Source: Winogradskyella sp.
GTDB lineage: Bacteria; Bacteroidota; Bacteroidia; Flavobacteriales; Flavobacteriaceae
Direction of reading: 5' to 3'
DNA: 64,000 bases
Assembly: GCF_025210595.1 (NCBI RefSeq)
Contig: NZ_JAOARH010000010.1
Span: 1 to 64,000 of the forward strand
Positions within the stretch are counted from its first letter, which is position 1. Each line of letters opens with the position of its first letter. A model generated the notes under the pieces. That model made no database searches and was not told the DNA's origin. It saw only the letters and a program-made list of their open reading frames with translations. Below are positions 16,801 through 23,011 of the stretch, piece after piece. The position numbers and the translations under genes are program-made.

Positions 16801-17213
16801 CGGTCAAAAGCATTTGCCGTTACAGCAATTTCTGTATTATGTACAAAACGTTTAGCAGTTTCTTTAACTACAGCAAAAGCTTCTGGTAAAATATCATTAA
16901 GTACTGTTTCTGTAACTTCGTAAATCTCATCTTCGATTTTATCGGCTGCTACGTAGATGTCTTCACGTTCATCAATATCTTCAGTAACTTCAGCTTTTTC
17001 TAAAAGTTCGTTTTGTTTTTCTAAAAGAGGCTTGCGAGCTTCTGCAATCTTATCTTTAAACTCAGTTGTTTTAGCTCTGAGTTCATCATGAGATAGGGCT
17101 TCGAGCGCTTGTTCAAAGGTTTTTATTTTTTCTACGATTGGTTTTATTGCACTAACATCTTGTTTGGATTTATCTCCAACAAATACTTTTAGTACTTTAT
17201 CTAGTATGCCCAT
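13857..17213 (-). CDS. secA: Preprotein translocase motor ATPase SecA (long Bacteroidota type)
   Basis: This ATPase drives unfolded preproteins through SecYEG at the inner membrane. It has 1118 residues. Walker A is QTGEGKT (193-199), Walker B is AIVDEVDSVLVDDARTPLII (about 297-316), and the helicase-like second nucleotide-binding domain holds MAGRGTDIKL and RQLRGRAGRQGDPGSSQF. It is about 200 residues longer than E. coli SecA, with extra sequence between about 320 and 460 in the NBD1/preprotein-binding region and a charged C-terminal tail. There is no C-terminal zinc-binding cysteine motif. The gene is monocistronic, with a strong terminator downstream and about 240 bases of upstream intergenic DNA. 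It serves the signal-peptide proteins seen elsewhere in the window. Confidence 0.97.
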   Translation of the reverse strand: MGILDKVLKVFVGDKSKQDVSAIKPIVEKIKTFEQALEALSHDELRAKTTEFKDKIAEARKPLLEKQNELLEKAEVTEDIDEREDIYVAADKIEDEIYEVTETVLNDILPEAFAVVKETAKRFVHNTEIAVTANAFDREVSGAKDYVTLEDDKAVWANSWDAAGKPITWDMIHYDVQLIGGIAMHQGKIAEMQTGEGKTLVATLPVYLNALAGKGVHLVTVNDYLAKRDSAWMAPIFEFHGLSVDCIDHHTPNSDARRKAYNADITYGTNNEFGFDYLRDNMAHSPEDLVQRPHHFAIVDEVDSVLVDDARTPLIISGPIPKGDEHEFDILKPKVEQIEAVQRKYLIGVLAEAKKLIASGDTKEGGFQLLRAYRGIPKNKALIKFLSEEGVKLLLQKTENFYMQDNNREMPKVDAELYYVIDEKNNQVELTDKGVEYLSGKDNPNFFVMPEMGTEIAKIESKGLEAEEEAVLKEELFRDFSIKSERIHTLSQLLKAYALFEKDVQYVVMDNKVMIVDEQTGRIMDGRRYSDGLHQAIEAKENVKIEAATQTFATVTLQNYFRMYRKLSGMTGTAVTEAGEFWEIYKLDVVEIPTNRPIARDDRDDLVYKTKREKYNAVIDEVVDLSNAGRPVLIGTTNVEISELLGKMLSIRKIPHNVLNAKQHKKEADIVAEAGNAGQVTIATNMAGRGTDIKLSDEVKAAGGLAIVGTERHDSRRVDRQLRGRAGRQGDPGSSQFYVSLEDNLMRLFGSERIAKMMDRMGLKEGEVIQHSMISKSIERAQKKVEENNFGVRKRLLEYDDVMNAQREVVYKRRRNALHGERLRVDLANMIFDTSEGIAMNNKAANDYKNFEFELIRYFSMASPISEGEFAKMGEQEIAGLIYKEAFKHYREKMQRAADLAFPVIENVYNTQRDRFKRIVVPFTDGVKNLQVVTDLEKAFETKGTQLINDFEKNITLAIVDDAWKTHLRKMDELKQSVQLAVHEQKDPLLIYKFESFELFKAMIDQVNKDVISFLFKGEIPQETADNIQEAKRRKEEKLETQKEEIPNMDERAAQSRAAGEGASRQQQVVETIVREQPKIGRNDKVTIKNVMSGESKVVKYKQAIPLIDKGEWVLVND

Positions 17214-17395
17214 GTTTTGTATTTTGAAAACAGATTGAATTTGCGTTCAAGCTGTGTGTTGTTATTATAAAAGTTATTTTATTTGTTGGTCTGAGTGTGA
17301 CTGGTAAATTTTAGCTTTAATTATAAAGCGTATTACTGTGTCTATATTACTCAAATCAACATTTAGTTTTCAATAAATTATGAACGTCCGAAAAT

Positions 17396-17437
17396 AAAAA
17401 AAGTCTCTCAGTTAAGATAACGTAAGAGACTTTTTTT
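17396..17437 (-). terminator. Strong terminator downstream of the DUF2795-like gene
   Basis: AAAAAAAGTCTCT (17396-17408) and AGAGACTTTTTTT (17425-17437) are exact reverse complements: a 13-bp stem with a 16-base loop and A/T tracts on both sides. It begins 17 bases after the 17454 stop. Its symmetry would allow bidirectional function, but only the minus strand has a gene reading into it. Confidence 0.85.
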
Positions 17438-17453
17438 GTGATATTATTATATG

Positions 17454-17675
17454 TTAATATTCGTCCTCATTCCAGAGGTAATCTTCGTCAGTTGGATAAT
17501 CTGGCCAAATCTCTTCAATAGAGTCATAAGAATCTCCTTCATCTTCTATAGCTTGTAAGTTCTCTACAACTTCTAGAGGTGCGCCAGTTCTAATTGCGTA
17601 ATCTATAAGCTCGTCTTTTGTTGCTGGCCAAGGTGCATCACTTAAATAGGATGCTAATTCTAATGTCCAATACAT
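17454..17675 (-). CDS. Small acidic DUF2795-like protein
   Basis: A 73-residue, strongly acidic protein. It starts MYWTLELASYLSDAPWPATK, followed by DELIDYAIRTGAPLEVVENL and an acidic tail with IEEIWPDYPTDEDYLWNEDE. The sequence is of the small, highly conserved DUF2795-like type found widely in Bacteroidota, whose function is unknown to me. It is an independent unit with a near-perfect promoter (17699-17729) and a strong terminator, which suggests substantial expression. Confidence 0.85.
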   Translation of the reverse strand: MYWTLELASYLSDAPWPATKDELIDYAIRTGAPLEVVENLQAIEDEGDSYDSIEEIWPDYPTDEDYLWNEDEY

Positions 17676-17698
17676 CTGCGTTAAGTTTTTAATTTTTG

Positions 17699-17729
17699 CA
17701 AAAATAAATTTTTAGCTGAATAATTCAAG
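17699..17729 (-). promoter_or_regulatory. Consensus Bacteroidota promoter of the DUF2795-like gene
   Basis: Read on the minus strand: CTTG at 17729-17726, a 19-base spacer, then TATTTTTG at 17706-17699 (an exact TAnnTTTG). The ATG at 17675 lies 23 bases downstream. Both boxes and the spacing agree with the -33/-7 consensus described for Bacteroides and Flavobacterium. Confidence 0.65.
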
Positions 17730-17786
17730 AAAAAAATGAATTAATTAGTATGTAATCCAAAAATATATTAAATCATTGGTCTCATG

Positions 17787-17837
17787 AACATTTATGCTTA
17801 TGCTTTTGAAAAATTCAAAAAATCATTCATAAATGTT
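17787..17837. repeat. Nested inverted repeat in intergenic region
   Basis: The outer arms AACATTTATG (17787-17796) and CATAAATGTT (17828-17837) are exact reverse complements. Inside, TTTTGAA (17804-17810) pairs with TTCAAAA (17814-17820) around AAA. The structure lies after the cobalamin adenosyltransferase stop (minus strand) and could be a 3'-end hairpin. No immediate T tract follows. Confidence 0.45.
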
Positions 17838-17925
17838 TAATCATTAATTTAAAGAACGTGTAATCTTCAACTTTTTTAAACCTCAATATTGCATTATTTT
17901 AGTTTAAAGGCTGAATGAATATAGA

Positions 17926-18501
17926 TTACGATTCTTTTTGAGGAATCCACTTTATTTCTTCAGCTTGCAAATCATGTGACAACTTCCGTGCCAATACAAA
18001 GAGATAGTCAGAAAGACGATTAATATACATTAGCGTTTCTGGTTGAAAAGGCTCTAAATCATTGAGATGCGAGGCTAATCGTTCTGCTCTTCTGCATACT
18101 GTACGTGCTATGTGACAGAATGACACCGTTGGGTGGCCGCCTGGTAGTACAAAATGTGTCATAGGTGGTAAGCTGGCTTCCATACTGTCCATTTCTTTTT
18201 CTAAACGCTCAATATCTTCATTAGATATTTTTGGAATATTCAATCTAGCTTTTCCGCTTTTTAATGTAGCTTTTTCTGGGTCTGTTGCCAAAATAGCACC
18301 AACTGTAAATAAGCGATCTTGAATATGCATTAAGGTGTTTTTGTACAATTGATCAATATTCTGATCTCTTAAGAGTCCAATATGTGAGTTTAGCTCATCA
18401 ATAGTGCCGTAACTTTCTATGCGAATATGGTGCTTTGGTACACGTGTACCTCCAAATAGAGCAGTAGTACCTTTATCACCTGTTTTTGTATATACTTTCA
18501 T
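17926..18501 (-). CDS. PduO-type cob(I)alamin adenosyltransferase
   Basis: This enzyme transfers the adenosyl group of ATP to cob(I)alamin, giving adenosylcobalamin. It has 191 residues. The N-terminal ATP-binding segment is YTKTGDKGTTALFGG (4-18), followed by RIESYGTIDELNSHIG (27-42). The C-terminal helical motif CRRAERL carries the conserved Arg residues. Together with meaB at 7015-8094 this supports B12-dependent methylmalonyl-CoA mutase activity in the organism. The gene is monocistronic. A perfect -7 element sits only five bases before its ATG, suggesting a near-leaderless mRNA. Confidence 0.92.
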   Translation of the reverse strand: MKVYTKTGDKGTTALFGGTRVPKHHIRIESYGTIDELNSHIGLLRDQNIDQLYKNTLMHIQDRLFTVGAILATDPEKATLKSGKARLNIPKISNEDIERLEKEMDSMEASLPPMTHFVLPGGHPTVSFCHIARTVCRRAERLASHLNDLEPFQPETLMYINRLSDYLFVLARKLSHDLQAEEIKWIPQKES

Positions 18502-18506
18502 GTTAA

Positions 18507-18514
18507 CAAAGTTA
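18507..18514 (-). promoter_or_regulatory. -7 element giving a probable leaderless mRNA
   Basis: On the minus strand this reads TAACTTTG, an exact TAnnTTTG match, with only five bases between it and the ATG at 18501. Transcription from the usual distance would begin at about the A of the start codon. Confidence 0.55.
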
Positions 18515-18636
18515 CAAGTTAAAAGTTGTAAAGTAAAACGTAAATATATTGTTTAGTTGTGGATTTGTTTGATTGCAGAGATGTTTATTCGTGTATTTGT
18601 TTAGTGGATTATTAAGTTATTTAGTTTAATTAATCA

Positions 18637-19323
18637 CTAATTATAAGTGTCACTTTCAATTAAACCATCACGTAATCTAATAACGCGTTTGGCGTGTTCT
18701 GCAATATCTTCTTCATGAGTTACCATGATGACTGTGTTTCCAGAGGCATGAATCTGATCAAATAAATCCATGATTTCTAATGATGTTTTAGAATCTAGGT
18801 TACCTGTAGGTTCGTCTGCCAAGATAATTGAGGGTTTGTTAACCAAAGCTCTTCCAACGGCTACACGTTGTCTTTGTCCACCCGATAATTGATTGGGTTT
18901 GTGGTCCATACGGTCAGCAAGACCAACGTCTGTAAGTACTTCTGAAGCACGATTGACTCTTTCTTTTTTTGAAGCACCAGCATATACCATTGGTAAGGCA
19001 ACGTTTTCTAAAGCTGTGGTTCTAGGTAAGAGGTTAAAGGTTTGAAAAACAAATCCTATCTCGGTGTTTCTTATTTCTGCTAACTCATCGTCGGTCATTT
19101 GACTTACATCTTTACCGTTGAGTTTGTATGAGCCAGCAGTAGGAGTATCTAAACAACCTAATAAATTCATAAGCGTTGATTTACCTGAACCAGATGGTCC
19201 CATAATGGCAACATATTCACCACGTTTAATATCTAAATCGATACCTTTTAATACATGAACAATTTCTTGTCCTAATTTAAAATCTCTAATGATACCTCTA
19301 ATTTCAATGACGTTGTCACTCAT
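18637..19323 (-). CDS. LolD/MacB-type ABC transporter ATP-binding protein
   Basis: A 228-residue ABC ATPase with Walker [10 protein letters not shown] (42-50), Q-loop [10 protein letters not shown] (91-100), signature LSGGQ (146-150), Walker B ILADEP (167-172) and H-loop THEED (202-206). The sequence is typical of the MacB/LolD/FtsE-like group, which works with FtsX-fold permeases in lipoprotein release or efflux (mechanotransmission). No cognate permease is in this window: the neighbours are a methyltransferase and the cobalamin adenosyltransferase. The partner must therefore be encoded elsewhere and the substrate cannot be given. Confidence 0.88.
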   Translation of the reverse strand: MSDNVIEIRGIIRDFKLGQEIVHVLKGIDLDIKRGEYVAIMGPSGSGKSTLMNLLGCLDTPTAGSYKLNGKDVSQMTDDELAEIRNTEIGFVFQTFNLLPRTTALENVALPMVYAGASKKERVNRASEVLTDVGLADRMDHKPNQLSGGQRQRVAVGRALVNKPSIILADEPTGNLDSKTSLEIMDLFDQIHASGNTVIMVTHEEDIAEHAKRVIRLRDGLIESDTYN

Positions 19324-19413
19324 GCTTAAATTGTATTGGTTGATTAAATCCTCTGCAAGATAACAGAATTTAAAAATCAGTTTCCTAAATAAGACGTTAA
19401 AGTTATTAGCTTG

Positions 19414-20175
19414 TTACAGTCTTATGATAAAATGTTCTCTAACCTGCTCTTTTCTAAAAAAAACAAAGCCCAAATGAAAACAATCTACAGTAACTGTTAC
19501 TGCTTGGTGTGCTTTAATGAATTCCCAAGCTTCAGTCATGCCTTTGGACCAATAAATATCGTCAAAAATGAAAACAGAATCGTTATGCGCTTTAGGTAAT
19601 AATGTTTCAAAATATTGAATCGTTGCATCTTTACTATGATGACCATCAAAGAAAATAAGGTCGAATTTATTTTCTTTTAAGGTGGGAATAATGGTTTTGA
19701 ATTCGCCATTTACAATGCTTATGTTTTCAAGGTCTAGATGACTTTTTGAAAATTTAGAAATATTTGGGCAGCCCTCAATAGATGTGATTTTGTTTTTGGT
19801 GTTGCCCAAAGCCATTGCGTAAGTAGCAATTCCTAAAGATGTGCCTAATTCTAATGTGTTTTTTGGTTTGAAATATTGAGTTAATCTATAAAATAATTTA
19901 GCACGTTTTTGAGGTGTTCCTGATGTTTTAGCAATTTGTTTTATTGCTCGATTATTAGATTTAAAAACTCTAGAACCCGAACCAAAATCAGTTATTTCAA
20001 TATAGTTGTTGTTTTTGAGTAAATTATTGCGATAATTTGAAAGTTTAGAATAATCTGAATATTTCTTTTTATCATAAAGGCACTTGGTTACAAAATCATA
20101 AATAAATGGTGAATGCACACCATGTTGATTGGTTGAGCTAAGCAAGAATTTTATGTAGGATAATATTTGATACAT
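19414..20175 (-). CDS. Class I SAM-dependent methyltransferase
   Basis: A 253-residue protein with a Rossmann-type methyltransferase core. The SAM-binding motif I is LELGTSLGIATYAMAL, then ITSIEGCPN (acidic residue for the ribose), FDLIFFDGHHS (motif II-like) and VFIFDDIYWSKGM. The layout is that of the COG4122/methyltransferase-24 type, often acting on O- or small-molecule substrates. The N-terminal about 90 residues are basic and unassigned. It lies between the ABC-F gene (69 bases away) and the ABC ATPase on the same strand. The substrate is unknown. Confidence 0.8.
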   Translation of the reverse strand: MYQILSYIKFLLSSTNQHGVHSPFIYDFVTKCLYDKKKYSDYSKLSNYRNNLLKNNNYIEITDFGSGSRVFKSNNRAIKQIAKTSGTPQKRAKLFYRLTQYFKPKNTLELGTSLGIATYAMALGNTKNKITSIEGCPNISKFSKSHLDLENISIVNGEFKTIIPTLKENKFDLIFFDGHHSKDATIQYFETLLPKAHNDSVFIFDDIYWSKGMTEAWEFIKAHQAVTVTVDCFHLGFVFFRKEQVREHFIIRL

Positions 20176-20244
20176 TCTATGGAAATTGAAGCTGAAAATA
20201 TATTTTTGTTTACTTAATGCACGTTACACTTTGTGCTACTATCT

Positions 20245-22107
20245 TTACCCTTCAAGTTTTTCAGCCAATTCAAACCATCGCATTTCTTTTTCTTCAATAG
20301 TATCAATAATGCCTTGAAGTTCTTCAGATAGTTTATTGATATCCTCTTGCGATAATTCAGGATTATTAAACTTAGCTTCAAGTGCTTTTTTATCGAGTTC
20401 TAAAGAGCGGATTTTAGACTCTAAATTTTTATATTCTTTTTGCTCATTATAAGATAGCTTATTGGCTTCGTTTTGTTTTATAGCTTTAGTGTTATCTGTC
20501 TTTTTTATTGTGTCTAACTGCTTGGGTTGGCTACTGTCATAAGCTCTAAAATCGGAATAATTTCCTGGGAAATCATCAACAACTCCATTTCCTCTAAATA
20601 CAAATAAATGATCTACAATTTTATCCATAAAATAACGATCGTGAGATACAACTAAAAGTACTCCTGGAAAATCCATTAGAAAACTTTCTAATACGTTAAG
20701 TGTTACAATATCTAAATCATTAGTAGGCTCATCTAAGATTAAAACATTTGGGTTTTGAATTAAAACGGTACACAAATACAATCGTTTTTGCTCGCCACCA
20801 CTTAGTTTTTCAACAAAGTCGTATTGTTTTTTTCTGTCGAATAGGAAACGTTCTAATAATTGTTGAGCACTTATTTGACGACCTTTTGCTAATGGGATAT
20901 AATCTCCATAAGCTCTAATGACGTCTATGACTTTTTGTTCGGGTTTTACAGCAATACCCCCTTGTGTGTAATAGCCAATTTTTACGGTTTCACCGATAAC
21001 AATTTTTCCTCCATCTGGTTGAAGGCTTTCTGTTAATAGATTTAAAAATGATGATTTACCAGTGCCATTTTTTCCAATAATACCAATGCGTTCGCCTTTT
21101 TTAAAGGTGTAATCAAAACCGTCGAGTATTTTTTTATCCTTAAAAGCTTTAGAAACATTATGAAATTCTATGATTTTACTACCAAGGCGCTCCATGTTTA
21201 TTTCTAATTGTACTTGGTGGTCTTTTCGTCTCTGATGTGCTTTTTTCTTTATTTCAAAAAAATCGTCAATTCTACTCTTAGATTTTGTGGTTCTGGCTTT
21301 AGGTTGACGACGCATCCAATCAAGCTCTTTTTTAAATAATTGTTTAGCCTTGCCGGTTTCTATAGCTTCATTTTCTATACGAGCTTCTTTCTTTTCTAAG
21401 TAGTATGAGTAATTGCCTTTATATGTGTATAATTGGCCATGGTCTAATTCTATAATTTCATTACAAACACGTTCTAAAAAATAGCGGTCGTGCGTTACCA
21501 TAAAAAGAGTTTGTTGAGTCTTTGAAAAATAGTCTTCTAACCATTCTATCATTTCTAAATCGAGATGGTTGGTTGGCTCATCTAAAATTAAGATATCTGG
21601 TTTGCTTAATAATGCTTGGGCTAATGCTAGTCTCTTTTTTTGACCACCAGAAAGTGTGCTTACTTTTATGGATAGGTCGTCTAGTTTTAGCTGAGAAAGT
21701 ATTTGCTTATATTGAGTTTCAAATTCCCAAGCGTTGTTTCTGTCCATCGCATCAAAAGCTAATTGGTAAGCTTCAGTGTCTTCTGGGTTTTTTAACGCAT
21801 TTTCATAGGATTCAATAATTTTTAAAATCGGAATTTCGGAGGCGAAAATAGTTTCTTCAATAGATAGTTTTTTATCTAAATCTGGTTCTTGATCTAAAAA
21901 AGCAAGGCGAAGCCCTTTTCTAATAACTATTTGCCCTTCGTCTGGTGTGTCTTTACCAGATAGAATGTTAAGAATAGAAGTTTTACCACTTCCATTTTTG
22001 GCAACAAAAGCAATCTTTTGATCTTTATGAATACTAAAGGATAAATTCTTAAAGAGAACTAACTCTCCATAAGCCTTAGAAATATTTTCTACGTTAAGGT
22101 AATTCAC
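20245..22107 (-). CDS. ABC-F family ATPase (Uup-like)
   Basis: A soluble tandem ABC protein of 620 residues from the proposed GTG start. NBD1 has AKNGSGKTS as Walker A, LSGGQKKRLALAQALL, and LDEPTNHLD. NBD2 has GKNGTGKSS, LSGGEQKRLYL and LDEPTNDLD. A charged linker lies between the two domains, and the C-terminal about 75 residues (NEQKEYKNLESKIRSLELDK...) form a Uup-type coiled coil. ABC-F proteins act on ribosomes, and Uup is also tied to DNA-repeat stability. The frame is open a further 33 bases upstream to a TTG, but the family sequence begins at NYLNVENISKAYGE, so GTG 22107 is preferred. It is transcribed divergently from the polysaccharide locus. Confidence 0.9.
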   Translation of the reverse strand: MNYLNVENISKAYGELVLFKNLSFSIHKDQKIAFVAKNGSGKTSILNILSGKDTPDEGQIVIRKGLRLAFLDQEPDLDKKLSIEETIFASEIPILKIIESYENALKNPEDTEAYQLAFDAMDRNNAWEFETQYKQILSQLKLDDLSIKVSTLSGGQKKRLALAQALLSKPDILILDEPTNHLDLEMIEWLEDYFSKTQQTLFMVTHDRYFLERVCNEIIELDHGQLYTYKGNYSYYLEKKEARIENEAIETGKAKQLFKKELDWMRRQPKARTTKSKSRIDDFFEIKKKAHQRRKDHQVQLEINMERLGSKIIEFHNVSKAFKDKKILDGFDYTFKKGERIGIIGKNGTGKSSFLNLLTESLQPDGGKIVIGETVKIGYYTQGGIAVKPEQKVIDVIRAYGDYIPLAKGRQISAQQLLERFLFDRKKQYDFVEKLSGGEQKRLYLCTVLIQNPNVLILDEPTNDLDIVTLNVLESFLMDFPGVLLVVSHDRYFMDKIVDHLFVFRGNGVVDDFPGNYSDFRAYDSSQPKQLDTIKKTDNTKAIKQNEANKLSYNEQKEYKNLESKIRSLELDKKALEAKFNNPELSQEDINKLSEELQGIIDTIEEKEMRWFELAEKLEG

Positions 22108-22156
22108 ACTAATTTTTTTACAAAGAACGAAATAAACCAAAAAGAAACCTAATAGT

Positions 22157-22186
22157 TTTGTTATTGGTGTTGATACTTTATATTTG
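22157..22186 (+). promoter_or_regulatory. Promoter of the surface-polysaccharide locus
   Basis: TTTG (22157-22160), an 18-base spacer and TATATTTG (22179-22186) match the Bacteroidota -33/-7 consensus with exact boxes. The predicted start of transcription is near 22193, ahead of the lipoprotein ATG at 22209. It is the only strong promoter candidate I see for the 26 co-oriented genes that follow. Confidence 0.7.
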
Positions 22187-22208
22187 TCTGTATAACATCT
22201 ATATATCT

Positions 22209-23009
22209 ATGAGAGGCATAACGCTTTTATTTATTGTTTTTAGCTGCATTTTTGTTTCATCTTGTATCCCTCATAAAGACACTATTTATTTACAGAATAA
22301 AAAAAATGCAACTAATAGAACTATTCCTAATGATTTGTCTGAAGTACAAAAGCCATATAGAATTCAGATTGATGATATTTTAAATATTAGAATTAAGGTT
22401 TTAGATCAAAATAACACACAAATATTTAATCCCATTGGTGAGGCTAATCTTAATGCAGATAGTGCCGAACGTGCCTATTTTGATGGGTTTACTGTAGATA
22501 TACACGGAAATATTAAGATTCCTAATTTAGGTACATTAAATGTTCTTGGTTACACTGCAGATGATATTGAAAAAAAGATAGAGCAAAAATTGCTTGATGA
22601 GCAGTTTAAAGAAACAGCAAACATTTTTGTTACTGTTAAATTGGCTGGGTTAAGATATACTGCAACTGGTGAAATAAACAAGCCAGGAACAGTTACACTT
22701 TTTAAAGAACGAGTTAATATATTTGAGGCTATAGCTAATGCTGGTGAAATACCAGTTACTGGAAATAGAAAAGAAGTAATGATAATTAGGCAATATCCTC
22801 AAGGACAAAAGATTCATAGTTTAGATTTAACAGATATAAATGTAATGAAGTCTCCTTATTACTACATACAGCCCAATGATATGATTTATGTGAAACCTTT
22901 AAGGCAAAAATCTATAGGAACAGGGGAAACAGCAGTATCTAGTATCTCTACAATAGCAACCATTGTTTCATTGGCAGCAACTACAGTATTACTTTTTACT
23001 AGATTATAG
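22209..23009 (+). CDS. wza: Wza-like outer-membrane polysaccharide export lipoprotein
   Basis: A 266-residue polysaccharide biosynthesis/export protein (Poly_export plus SLBB domains). The signal peptide ends in the lipobox VSSC with Cys19. The export domain follows from about residue 45 (KPYRIQIDDILNIRIKV), with IPNLGTLNVLGYTADDIEKK, then an SLBB-type segment around TATGEINKPGTVTLF, and a hydrophobic C-terminal helix (about 245-266). Such proteins form the outer-membrane channel for capsule or exopolysaccharide. The frame is open back to a TTG at 22158, but the promoter overlaps that stretch and the lipoprotein signal starts at ATG 22209. Two bases separate it from wzc. Confidence 0.9.
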   Translation: MRGITLLFIVFSCIFVSSCIPHKDTIYLQNKKNATNRTIPNDLSEVQKPYRIQIDDILNIRIKVLDQNNTQIFNPIGEANLNADSAERAYFDGFTVDIHGNIKIPNLGTLNVLGYTADDIEKKIEQKLLDEQFKETANIFVTVKLAGLRYTATGEINKPGTVTLFKERVNIFEAIANAGEIPVTGNRKEVMIIRQYPQGQKIHSLDLTDINVMKSPYYYIQPNDMIYVKPLRQKSIGTGETAVSSISTIATIVSLAATTVLLFTRL

Positions 23010-23011
23010 TT

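Noticed and set aside
18637..19323. Naming the ABC ATPase lolD or macB
   Set aside because: No permease or lipoprotein carrier gene accompanies it, so the exact partner cannot be given.
22158..22208. Longer wza start at TTG 22158
   Set aside because: The promoter overlaps that region and the lipoprotein signal begins naturally at ATG 22209.
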